Positions 12,687-23,668 of a stretch of DNA of 64,000 nt are shown here, piece by piece. Source of the stretch: Lumbricus rubellus (Eukaryota > Annelida > Clitellata > Crassiclitellata > Lumbricidae). Numbering within the stretch: position 1 is the stretch's first letter; each line of letters begins with the position of its first letter. Location: positions 26,429,852 to 26,493,851 of the forward strand of contig OX243827.1 in NCBI GenBank assembly GCA_945859605.1, in the 5' to 3' direction. The notes beneath the pieces were generated by a model that was not told the DNA's origin, searched no databases, and worked only from the letters and a program-made list of their open reading frames with translations. A program made the translations under genes and the position numbers.

Positions 12687-12692
12687 AATAAA
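12687..12692 (+). promoter_or_regulatory. possible poly(A) signal of the receptor-tail exon
   Basis: AATAAA about 500 bp after the stop codon of the tail exon; a plausible 3' end for that transcript, not proven. Confidence 0.35.
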
Positions 12693-12699
12693 CGATTGA

Positions 12700-14146
12700 T
12701 CGATCGATTGCAAAGACTTAAGCTAATACATGTAGGATATGCATCAATGGCCTAATATCTATGCACGATATTGCATGCATCTAATAAGAAACTTTGATTT
12801 AAACTGTTTAACCGTCTTTCATGAACGATGGACATGCATGATTGTGACTGATCAAAAGAGAATGGTATGAAAACGTACGAAGCTGGACAGAGTCAATTGT
12901 AACACCATGATAGTTTAATGCAGTGTTCTTACGATACGGTGATCCTAATACAAAACAAGAAATTGACTTGAATTCTTTTTCAGAAGATAAGACTGAAGTC
13001 TATAGATTTAACCAATCTGTCTCACACTTCTTTACAGATTCGACACATCATATTTGACATGATAATGACTCTGTAATTGTATGCTGCAAACAACTGTGCA
13101 AAAAACTGATACCGTTTGCTCAGTGTCACTTACTACAATTGACATTATTTTGTGAAGAAAATAGAGTCTGACAGTTAAACATGGAGTAGGCCTATGGGAA
13201 AACATATCATTCAATTATACGAATTCACGTAAGCCATGTTCCAGTGACTTCATGAAACTTCAGCGACAAAAAAGCGAAGAAGAATGACCTTGACTAGTCT
13301 AGGCCTATGCGCAAAGATCCTTGGGAAAGGCTTGCCCAGAAAGGGAAAAGTCCAGCTGAAGATTATGGCAGACAATGTCGTAATAATTATTATGAAACCA
13401 TTTTGGCGAATAACATATCAAAAATGCACATGAAATCAACAATGATTAAAGAAACAAAGTGATATCCCAAGAGAGTATAATTATTAAAACTCCATAGTTA
13501 CAGTACAAATCTGCAATTATATAAATTAACTGAGAATTCGTAATTAGGCTTATTATTACGTCACAAAAATTATGACACAGGTCTACTATCGTATAATTTC
13601 ATTTTGAGATCACATAACTGCAGTTGTGAGCAATAGACAAACTAGGCCAAGTAGACGATGTCGATCGTCGGCCGAGCCAAGTCGATCGAGTCGCCGAGAG
13701 GTCGATTGAGTAGATTGTGGGACGAGCCAAGTCGATCGTAGCCCACGACTCGATCGACTGCGGGGTATAATTAGAGGGGAGAGATAGAGACAGAGACGGA
13801 CAGATACACTGAGAAAGGCCGACAGTGCGGGTAGGGAGGGAGGGAGGGGACAAAGCGAGCTAGACAGGGAGGAGGGTACGTGAATGAAAAAGACAGACAG
13901 AAGAGACTCGAGAGAAACAGACAGATAGGCAAGGACGAAGGGAGCGAAAACAAGAGTACAGGGAGGTACCATCATGAGGCTACAAGATCGATACAGAATG
14001 AGAGACAGACAGACAGACAGACAGCAAGCAATACTCACACAGTGGAGACGGAGATGGAGCATACGTTACAAATCGAGTTTGTCTTTGTACAGATTTCGAG
14101 TGGGTCCCGCAAAACGGCTAAAATTATTTACCGGCGACTTATATTA
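12700..14146. repeat. noncoding, with CGATCG-rich and GACA/GGGA simple repeats
   Basis: No gene is seen. 13640-13765 is rich in GTCGATCG and partly self-complementary. 13780-14035 contains GGGA runs and (GACA)n. The Ser/Leu/Pro-rich minus-strand frames here reflect this composition. Confidence 0.5.
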
Positions 14147-14150
14147 GAAC

Positions 14151-14815
14151 TATAATAGGGAGGTTCTAAGGGTGCTCCTATTATATGCTAAATGAGGTAT
14201 GCACTATTTAGCGGGGAGGGAACTAGCTGCACTAATGAAGAGATTGACTTAGTAGGCTACATTATAAAGGTTTAATTATGAACAACTACGGCAATGAACA
14301 TTATATCAGAATACAAGAATAACGGAAATAAGACTTACATATAATAATAAAATGAATATAAGATAATAAGAACATAGAAGCTGGGCTTCTATGGCGCACA
14401 TACCCACAATAGAAGACTCTCATACTGAAATCACTAAACTAATCATCAGCCACACAACGATTCGGTTAGGACCATGGTTTCCACCCCGAATGCGGGTTCT
14501 TTGTTTTCCCGGGTTTATATAGATTCTTGGGGCGTGGGTTGGTCACGTGGTATATCCAGGTCTAGAGAATTCGATTGCGTCACCAAACTTTCCACTGCGC
14601 AGCTACCAGAAGAGTGACTCAGTGGGGTCCCCCACCCCGGTGCCATGGGCCAAGGACCCGACAGGAAGATGGAGCGGTTGTGATGACAACTTCATCTGAT
14701 ATGATACACACTATTGCCAATACCAAGGGAGATGCTTACCCATTACCAATGTAATGTACCAACTATACATCTATATCTAGGTATAGCTTATATAGCACTA
14801 TCATAGTACCTTCCG
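14151..14815 (-). repeat. 3' LTR of the minus-strand retrotransposon
   Basis: Intact LTR copy of about 665 bp, differing from the other copy at only a few positions, which suggests insertion was recent relative to the decay of the interior. Confidence 0.7.
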
Positions 14816-15447
14816 CTTCGCAAACCGAAACGTCCCCGTTTCGAAATGAGAACCCAGAAATTAACCCAATTTAGAAGTGGCTGCTGATCAAAGTACACCG
14901 AAATGAATAAACAAAAGCAATAGCAATGAATAAACAATAAGCAAAACGCGACAATTGAAAAACAAATCTGAAAAAAAACAACTAAGAAAACTACGATAAT
15001 AAACTCTAGGACAATTAAATGTTCCAAATGATGACGATGAATTAGGCTACTAGAAGACAACTGAAGACAGAAATGTTAAAGAAACAAGAAACCTACTTGA
15101 GGATAAAGACAGAAAGCAAAGAATTAGAACGTGGAAGTTATGCAGAATTGCACAGACATAAGTCAATCGACGTGCAGTGCTTATGCCAACACAAAACGGA
15201 CGAAAATCAGATGTACGAAACACAAGGCGACAGTAAAATACAAACCGACGTAGTAAAGACTATCCTTAACCATACACGACATTGGCAACTGTACCATCCA
15301 TACTCTTAATTAAACAAACTCGTCTAGAATCAAATGTCACTTGTAACGTAAACAAACGATGCAAAAGTTAAAACACAAACGTTGCGCGTATCGGCAATTG
15401 AAACTCTGTAGTCTGTACACTTGATATGCAAAATAAAATGTCTATAA

Positions 15448-15556
15448 CCCTGCTCGGCGCTTGGAGCGAAAAAAACTCAAATAACACAATGCTCGCTTTC
15501 GGAGCGATAAAAACTCAAATAACACAATGCTCGCTTTCGGAGCGATAAAAACCTCA
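15448..15556. repeat. short tandem repeat inside the retrotransposon
   Basis: Three copies of an about 45-bp unit with GCTCGCTTTCGGAGCGAT and AAAACTCAAATA. Confidence 0.65.
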
Positions 15557-17004
15557 AATACGAACGTAAACATCGACATATTCGCAACGGCGAACCGAAC
15601 ATAAAATCCACAACATAGTACTTATAATACGTGGGCACGAATTAACTGTATAACTCCTGCGACTCAACATACTGAAAATCGAAACGGTTGCGAAAGCAAA
15701 ACCATTACACGAGAGAAGGACATAGCTTGTTAAGGAATTGAAAGCAAACAGTTAACTTCAAACATGTTCATACTTTAGTTAAAGACGGAAGATGAGAATT
15801 AGAAAGACGTCTGTGTGCAAAAGAAACTCGTAGTTAACAATAAAAGATCATGCTGAATGATTGGAAATGATGCAAGAAAGCAACAGGAATAGACCGTTAA
15901 AATGACATCTGGTCGAAAGTAAAATCTGACACAGTGATGAAAACAAATACAAACTCTAATGAAAGCGTATGCATAATTTATGGCCTACAAGAAAATCTAC
16001 AAGTGAAAAATAAAACGGAACTGTGCAAACTGTCTCATAAGGAAAACGGAATAGAACCACATTGTCATGGGATATTATATATTTATACTGTCACTGTGAA
16101 CGATTCATGAATAACATTGCAATCCTTTGACAATAATGTACGTTACATATAAAGTTGACTGTGACTGTGATGCACTTGTAGGCTAATACTCGATTAGTTT
16201 GAAACTGTTTGACTGGGAACCTATAGAATCTTGCATACAACCGGTGCTGAGAACATGCTAGGTGCACTCAGAGCTAGGCGCAAACATTTACATTATCAAT
16301 TGCTATCAAACGTCAACACTTGACTAAGTCACGAATGCGTAATAATAAACTCTCAGAAATAAAAATCGACTGAAACTGTAAAACCATATGACCTGTAATC
16401 GCGTATACACAACTTGCTTAAACAACAAAGACTCGACTCGACTGAGCAATGGAGGGTAGCATACGTCCTCGCACTTGCTGTTGAATAAATAATAATATTG
16501 TTCATCTTGATACGTCAACTTAAAAATCAGATATCGAAATCAGACACTTATGATCCTGCAAACGAAGGTTGCTCAGAGCTCAAACTACACAGAACACGCT
16601 TAACAAACACCAAGAAGTTTCATTTTAACCAATAAAAATATATTGTATAGTTATATAAGCCTAGGTCTCATGTGGACCATAAATTATGCAGTCTATTGAC
16701 GGAGACAACACGGTGATAAGCTTACTCGAAAGGATAATGATAGAACTTTACAAGCAATTGAATGGATTGGACATAAGGTAAACGTACTCAAAGCAACCGT
16801 AATAGACTTGTAATAAGATGTCCCTGTAAATGTATAAAGCACACAAAAAGAAACAATAAAGCATTTAAAAGCAAAACGAATAAACAAGCTAAAACTTCAA
16901 AATAAATGTATATAGGCCCATAGTCTAGCTGATTTGTTCAGCGTCAATAAAAATGTTTGGAGAGGCGACGAAATGTACTCTCAGGAGCGATGAATGCAAA
17001 GTTT

Positions 17005-18341
17005 TCAAATGACTGGGTCATTGAATGAGTCAGCGAAGCGACGAAATGTTACAGACATTCGCAGGAAGAGTGGGACGAAGATCCCTGCGTTGAAGAGTGG
17101 AAACGAGGACATCGCATTGGAAAAAGGACCGTAGGACGAAGAGAAATGTTTGAAGCGATGGCTCGGAATCCTGGTCGGTTCAGAGTTCTTTCGTAACGGC
17201 AGATGGCGAGTGCATCTTGTTGACGGATGTCGTGGTCGTTGGCGAACGGAGTTGACCAAGGAGCGTGACTTCATTGGTAGAGAATAACGTTGAAGATTGT
17301 CATTCAGGATTGTCCCAGATGTGTTAATTCGCCAGAGCAGACCCACAACATTTGTGCGCATCAAATGAAGTAGGCACTGCTGAAGAACCATGCCGACGAA
17401 AAGTTAAATCGTTCGACAACTGAATAACTCTGCGTGGCGCCAACTGTCTATAGGCAGCCGATCAACAACTAGACACTCGAGTGACGAAATAAGTTCAGAG
17501 CATTGTTCTAGCGCGTCGACAATGTGAAAGTCAACGGAAATCGCATTGTCATTAGCTCAAGTTCGGCTTTGTAAAGTGTCTGGTGGATCATAGTTTCTGG
17601 CAGAGAGGCGAGAACAGCTGCGGAGACGCGGAAGTTGTAGGTACGTGGAGATGCGGTAGTGACTGATCTGACTGAACGAGCCTGACGAATCAGTGACGTC
17701 GGTAGAACTCGTCGTGTGATCAATGTTCTGAGAAAGTTTGAACGGTGAGACAGCAATTGTACGAAGGTGTTATTGTCTTTCATTGTTAGTGTTACTGCTG
17801 TCTGCGACGCAGCGTGGTAGAAAAGTCGTTCCAGAGACATTAGAATGTTCTCTGGCAAAATCGGTATTGACGCTCGTGGATTTTACGGTAGAACGTAGAT
17901 GATCGTAGATGTGCGTTAGTGAGCGGTTGTTGCTCGAGGGAAGGCGGTACGGTTGCAGAATCTTGACGAATATCAGCGTCACATCCGGTCTGCGGACTGT
18001 GGCTGACAGTATGGTAACTTGTGACGTCACCATGCGTTGGTCGATCGCAGAAGGCATGGTAGACATAATGGTCGCGTAGTCGTTTGTGGACTGTTCAAAC
18101 GAGTACTGGCGAACAGCGTGTTCCCAGCACGATGGATGCAACAATTGACTGATGGAGTTCGGATGACATCTGCGCGGAAGGAGGAAGTGATGCTATAGAC
18201 CGCGGCAGAAAGACGACGAAGGTCTGTTGACGATGACGAATTGGTTTGATGAGGGCGATGGAGAGTGAGTGGAGTTGGTTGATGAAGGAATGGACGATGT
18301 GCTGACGACGAAGTGTTGAGGTTCCAGGAAATGCTGTGCAA
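17005..18341 (-). other. unrecognised coding-like block inside the retrotransposon
   Basis: Overlapping minus-strand open frames of 104-128 codons (18341-18027, 18144-17770, 17858-17508, 17391-17005) follow one another in different frames. In position they could be a frameshifted retroelement ORF. I find no zinc knuckle, protease, RT or integrase motif. Base composition is more GC-rich than the surroundings. Confidence 0.3.
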
Positions 18342-20243
18342 CTAACTTAAAAATAACTTCTGTAAGCTTATAGTCAGTATAATGTGAAATAATAATATGA
18401 CCATTGGATAAGTCTTAATAACTTGACTTCAAATCATACAACAGTGTCTACTATAACGAGAGCTGATTGTTTCACTGAAAACAGATAACTGAATGTTGGC
18501 AACAGCACAAGGCTAGTGGTTATGCTCTGAAATCTGAGACACTCTACATAAAGATAACTGTCTGCACGAAGCCAAAATAAAGTGGTTATGCTAAGCTAAA
18601 GTAAAACAACGACAATCATCTTCATAATGGTTGATGGTTATGCTATGGGCGGAAAACTCGTTGACTTACAAGACGTGGCAAACAAACAATAAAATAGAAA
18701 AGCATAGAAATACTCTCCAATGATAACGTATAATAATCGTATATAAACTGAAATAATAATTAAAAATAGTAAAATTTTGTGTGATTAATCAAATCATGTA
18801 GCTCTGAAGAATCATAGCAGAATGAAATTTGTGGCCAGTCAAATCCCAAACTTAACTCGACAAAACTACAATAATTTAACATTCTACAAAATTTTTATGC
18901 GCACACACAAAATAAAATAAAATAAAAATAATCATCATCATCATCATAATCATCCTTGCAGTTCATTTATAAAGACAACACCATTATCGAACGACGAAAT
19001 GTTAAACGTACACTCAAAAAACAATGTCATACTTATATAAAAAAAATCAATTAATAGCAATCACGGGTGAACTTAGAAAATGGCACATTAGAAAACTGGC
19101 ATAATAAATTAAACTTTCATCATCTTGTAAGAATAGAGAACGTATTGTAAAGCAAAGAAATAGCTGTAGGCTAGTTGGGCGATTCGAACCTACGTCTATA
19201 TACCACTGGAATATGAGATGTGCATCAGGAGTACATAGGGTTAATGAATTAAATTACCGAAACATTGGCTAAAATCAGATAAGAGCGAAGCTATATCATA
19301 TTCTACTAAGGTGGTCGCTGCAGCGGCAGTGGGAAGAGTCCTAGGCTGTTACAGGGTAAGCCATGCGCTGGCGGCTAGGGGCTGCGACGGCTGCATGTCT
19401 CCGGCTGCGATGACAAGTCGAGGCGCATCGGCAAGCTATACGCTTGTCGGCTATGAGAGAAATGAAGTCATTTAGGTTAAGATAATCACTGATGGAATTA
19501 GACACACTATAACATATGAATTATTCATTCACTGCAACTACTAAGAGACTGGTCATTATAATCTTAGCTACAAATGGCTGTTAAAATAAGACAATAAAGG
19601 CATTCAGGATAAACTCCGAAAACTTATAATCATGCAACATGCGATGTAATAGCAAGCAAGAATGCGCAGATATAGCCTATCTACGTATTAAAATACTTTT
19701 AACCATGGATTAATTTTATGCGTATTATGTTAGTTTAAGTAGTTCAGCGGATAATATTATGAATATAATATCATCAAACACATCAATTGAAAATGGCAGT
19801 AAAATCACGTTAAATAAGATGTAAGTTATTCATTGAATGAATGAATTGAACTTACCGATATGAGCTGTGCGGCTGATGACAGTATGAGAGATTACGAAGA
19901 ATTTAGATAAATAAAATACTAGACAAATAAAATACTATAAAAACTATATCGAAATGTGGGAAAAAATTCTGAAAAAATCTGAACGAAAATAATAATAGGG
20001 TCTACTAGGACTGCGTCTATATCGGATCAAAGATGTGGACAGAGGGAAAATTTTGCGAGAACTTTTAACCAAAGAGAATCATGATATGAGCGGAAGGGTT
20101 AAAGAATTCGCTAGCGGATCGGAGCGCGAAGCTGACAACGAAGCCTACTGCGTTAGAGAAAGATGGATGAATCGAAGATTAAGGATGCTGAATTAGCCAT
20201 AAAAACGGAACAAAGAAAACTCGAGCTTCAGGATTTGGTGAAT
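18342..20243. other. retrotransposon leader or unassigned interior
   Basis: AT-rich, no supported frame. A plus-strand frame starting at 20164 reads as a short charged segment and runs into the LTR; it is probably fortuitous. Confidence 0.35.
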
Positions 20244-20264
20244 GCGTACCCCGGGTCTCAACCA
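20244..20264 (-). other. putative primer-binding site
   Basis: On the minus strand this reads TGGTTGAGACCCGGGGTACG, two bases after the LTR, as expected for pairing with a tRNA 3' end (CCA). Confidence 0.5.
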
Positions 20265-20616
20265 TCTATAATACGGAGGTTCTATGGGTGCTCCTATTAT
20301 ATGCTAAATGAGGTATGCACTATTTAGCGGGGAGGGAACTAGCTGCACTAATGAAGAGATTGACTTAGTAGGCTACATTATAAAGGTTTAATTATGAACA
20401 ACTACGGCAATGAACATTATATCAGAATACAAGAATAACGGAAATAAGACTTACATATAATAATAAAATGAATATAAGATAATAAGAACATAGAAGCTGG
20501 GCTTCTATGGCGCACATACCCACAATAGAAGACTCTCATACTGAAATCACTAAACTAATCATCAGCCACACAACGATTCGGTTAGGACCATGGTTTCCAC
20601 CCCGAATGCGGGTTCT

Positions 20617-22614
20617 GAAATGAAATGTTCAGGGCTTAACGACACTGTTTCATATCGAAGATGATTAGCCCATTACTGCATGACTTTTCAAAATTGTGCC
20701 AAATTTGGAAATTCAGCACCTTATGGTGTTTGTACAAGATACCTGAAAGGTTTTTGCCGAAAAAATAAAAGTTTTGCCATTTTTGCATGTTTTAAAACGC
20801 GTCCCATATATGGGACGCTATGCACGAATGGCTACATGAAATCTTATAATGGGCAAATCACTCAGAAATGTTTCTGATAACTGCATAAACTGTTACCATA
20901 GAGATTAGAGGATGCATATGATCTGTTACTGTTAATACTGGATAAGTCAACAGCAATTTTTTTTTAAATTATTGGAAGTTATCTGCAGAATAACACAATC
21001 ACAATAAAAATGACTTAGAAATATTGCACCATGAGTAATAAACATTATACAACAAAGTTTTATTGTTTTATTGCATGCTATCTACAAACGCTATAGTAGA
21101 ACAGGCAGAATAATCCATGAACCATTGGACCAGTCGTTAACTCTTTGTCAATGCGAGTGTCGTGTCATGACATCATAGGCATAGGAGACGGGGTCCAGAG
21201 GGGCAAATGCCCCCAGATTTTGGGCAAGTCTGATTTTCGGCAACGGTACACTTCAGGCAGACAGTCTTTGCTTTCGTACCGCAGTGGCTGAGTGGCCATA
21301 CGTTGGATGAGATGGTTATGTCCATCAAATCTAGTCTCAGCTGGTATATATACTCGTTCATCCAGAGCGCGACTTTATCCAACCGGGCGACCAATGGTTG
21401 ACAGTGACTTGTGCCTGTGTACGTCTGATCTTCGGAACCGAAGAAGCGACATCAGCTGATGTTACATACCTCGATGTTTGTCTTGCCTTTCTGAGCAGCA
21501 TACAGTTTCGACATGTTGGCAGTATGTTCAAATACTTCATCATCCTAAAAGCAGTCGAACATGTAGCATGGAGTCATGTCTTTCCGTAGAAAATCTGGCT
21601 TAGTGCCATTCAATTCTGGCTGTACAGATGCGACCTCCTTTCTTGTCCATTTTTCTTTGCACTGAAGAAACAGCTACTGGACAAGCTGCTGCATATCCTG
21701 TGTCTTCTGCAACATTGCTGTCAAAAGTGTCTTGTGTTTCTGGATGTACCGGTATTTTGACTTTTTCTTTGGTCGGATAGCTTGAATGGAGTTCGGATGT
21801 TGGCAGGCAGATGCTTCAATTTACTGCATCACTTGCGAGCAGTGTCACTAAATGCAGTTGCTGAGCCATCAGCTTCCCTGCTAGCACCTTCTTCACATCC
21901 AACTTCTTCATCACCATCACCACGATGAACAACCATGTATGCCTAAGCCTGCAAATCTTCAACTATTCCGCCACCATCTTCCGCACCGCTATCCTGATCA
22001 CTGTTGCAGCTGTAGTCAGCAGGAGGATCAATGTAAACGTCAGCACTCATGAAATCTTCATCATTCCCAAGCATAGACACAACCTCGTGAGCGGTATATC
22101 TGTAAACATACAACAACAGAACAACAAAAGTTCATGTAGCCTTTCATGCATAGCGTCCCATATATGGGACGCCAAGAACGCGGACCAGTGTCAGAAAATA
22201 AAAACAGCAGAAACTTAAATAATTCAATATATATGCAGAAAACATATGTAAGAAAGCGAATGTAGAAAGAAAAAAATGAATTAAAAAAATTACATACCTC
22301 TTTGCAGGCGGCTTATTAGCAGTAAATTATCGAAAACTCTTTTGCAGTTGACATCAGCAAAACACATCAAATTTTTCAACTTCCGGTTTCCTGAACAAGT
22401 CCATTGTGTAGAAGTGTGTACTAGGAGCTTTGTGATGTAACACAAGTAATTAAATATTAACAGTTAGCAGTCTGTTAGGCTGTTTGATAGAGCGTCCCAT
22501 ATATGGGACGCTATGCGTTAATGGGCTAACCCATTAACGCATAGCGTCCCATATATGTCGGAGGCAGAGAACAACCTCACACTCCACGTTTATATTGCGA
22601 CCGAGCCACCCGCT
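20617..22614 (-). mobile_element. SINE (second tRNA-derived family) nested in the LTR, itself split
   Basis: The outer segments (20617-20668 and about 22557-22614) match, on the minus strand, the SINE near 52563-52760: GCGGGTGGCTCGGTCGCAAT at one side and TAATCATCTTCGA at the other. The copy is 5'-truncated and carries a TTTCATTTC-type tail. The 13-bp target duplication is typical of LINE-mediated insertion. The middle is the piggyBac-like element. Confidence 0.7.
20669..22525 (-). mobile_element. piggyBac-like element with transposase remnant
   Basis: Inverted ends CCCATTACTGCATG and GCGTTAATGGG. The flanks TTAG and CTAA are each one change from the TTAA target. Subterminal palindromes GCGTCCCATATATGGGACGC recur near 20802, 22147 and 22491. 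A minus-strand frame at about 22077-21945 reads ADVYIDPPADY followed by SDQDSGAEDGGGIVEDL, the acidic N-terminal segment typical of piggyBac-derived transposases. Downstream frames are broken by stops. Just right of the element a second, inverted partial end (22530-22556) abuts it. Confidence 0.6.
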
Positions 22615-22974
22615 GAATGCGGGTTCTTTGTCTTCCCGGGTTTATATAGATTCTTGGGGCGTGGGTTGGTCACGTGGTATATCCAGGTCTAGAGAATTCG
22701 ATTGCGTCACCAAACTTTCCACTGCGCAGCTACCAGAAGAGTGACTCAGTGGGGTCCCCCACCCCGGTGCCATGGGCCAAGGACCCGACAGGAAGATGGA
22801 GCGGTTGTGATGACAACTTCATCTGATATGATACACACTATTGCCAATACCAAGGGAGATGCTTACCCATTACCAATGTAAGGTACCAACTATACATCTA
22901 TATCTAGGTATAGCTTATATAGCACTATCATAGAACCGAATGCCTACGCCACTGTAAGCTTACATGTAATATTC

Positions 22975-23082
22975 AGTGCGCCATCTTTTGTGCCTGTCTG
23001 ACCGTCTCTGTCTGTCCGTGTGTTCGTCTGTCTCTACCTCTGTATGTCTGTCGGTCTGTGCGCATGTCTGCCTGCTTTTCTC
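22975..23082. repeat. (GTCT)n microsatellite
   Basis: Imperfect run of CTGTCTGTC/CGTCTGTCT words. Confidence 0.8.
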
Positions 23083-23111
23083 GGTGCACTACTGTCTGAA
23101 GCGGTGTCAAT

Positions 23112-23263
23112 CACCTAGGTCCCTACCCGTCTGTGAATAGTGAAGACAAGTCCTTCACTCTCAATTGTTCAGGCGCTTCAGCGTGAAACTCCAATGCAGT
23201 GTCAGCACTGTAATCGGGAGTGCCTCCGAGTAGAAATATTCAAGAGGCGCCATAACACATGCT
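23112..23263 (+). mobile_element. tRNA-derived SINE, 5'-truncated copy
   Basis: Carries the SINE body (AAGTCCTTCACT, GTGAAACTCCAATGCAGTGT) and the tail GGGAGTGCCTCCGAGTAG with CAAGAGGCGCCATAACA. Same family as 25764-25968. Confidence 0.75.
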
Positions 23264-23565
23264 CAAACATACGTACATACATCGAAGTTGTAATTACTCT
23301 CACATAATACAACACACTGGATTTTTTCATTTTCTTACTATGAACAAAACTGCTTATTTTACTCATTTTCTTACTATGAAAAAACAAAACTGCTAGAAAG
23401 TAGAAAAAACATCCGAACTCAACTAAAGTAGGCTAAATAGAGACTAGAAAAAGCATCCGAACTTAACAAAAGTAACTCAAGACAAAGAACAAGAAAAGTC
23501 ACAAAAAACTGTAGGCTCTGTAAAAGTTTTTACTCAGAAGCGCTCCCGCGTCAACCCCACATTAC

Positions 23566-23668
23566 CTAAACATTCTTCTTGTACTCCAGGCAGCACTTCT
23601 TCCCAACCTCTAAGTACGTGGCGAACTTCTCCCTAACCACTCTCAGTTCTGCCTGCATCGCTTTCAAG
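23566..23668 (-). CDS. NDC80 exon 14 (stop)
   Basis: Encodes LKAMQAELRVVREKFATYLE and a basic C terminus (CCLEYKKNV) ending at TAG. Enters in phase 2, matching exon 13. This is the SPC24/SPC25-binding end in other NDC80 proteins. Confidence 0.8.

Larger units (their letters stand above)
14151..22932 (-). mobile_element. decayed LTR retrotransposon (minus strand), with nested insertions
   Basis: Two nearly identical direct repeats of about 665 bp (14151-14815 and 20267-22932, the latter interrupted) flank 5.45 kb. GAAC lies immediately outside both ends (14147-14150 and 22933-22936), a 4-bp target duplication. On the minus strand, two bases after the 5' LTR, TGGTTGAGACCCGGGGTACG begins like a tRNA primer-binding site. 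Before the 3' LTR there is a purine-rich run (GCGAAGCGGAAGG) like a polypurine tract. The LTR ends are TATGATAG/CTATTATA rather than TG/CA. The internal frames are all short and I recognise no gag or pol motif, so the superfamily is unassigned. Confidence 0.7.
20267..22932 (-). repeat. 5' LTR, split by a 2.0-kb nested insertion
   Basis: The LTR halves are 20267-20616 and 22615-22932. The interruption is flanked by the 13-bp duplication GAATGCGGGTTCT (20604-20616 and 22615-22627). The intact copy at 14151-14815 shows the empty site with a single GAATGCGGGTTCT. Confidence 0.8.

Noticed and set aside
17005..18341. Host gene on the minus strand
   Set aside because: It lies between matching LTRs and jumps between frames; more likely decayed retroelement sequence, though no motif proves it.
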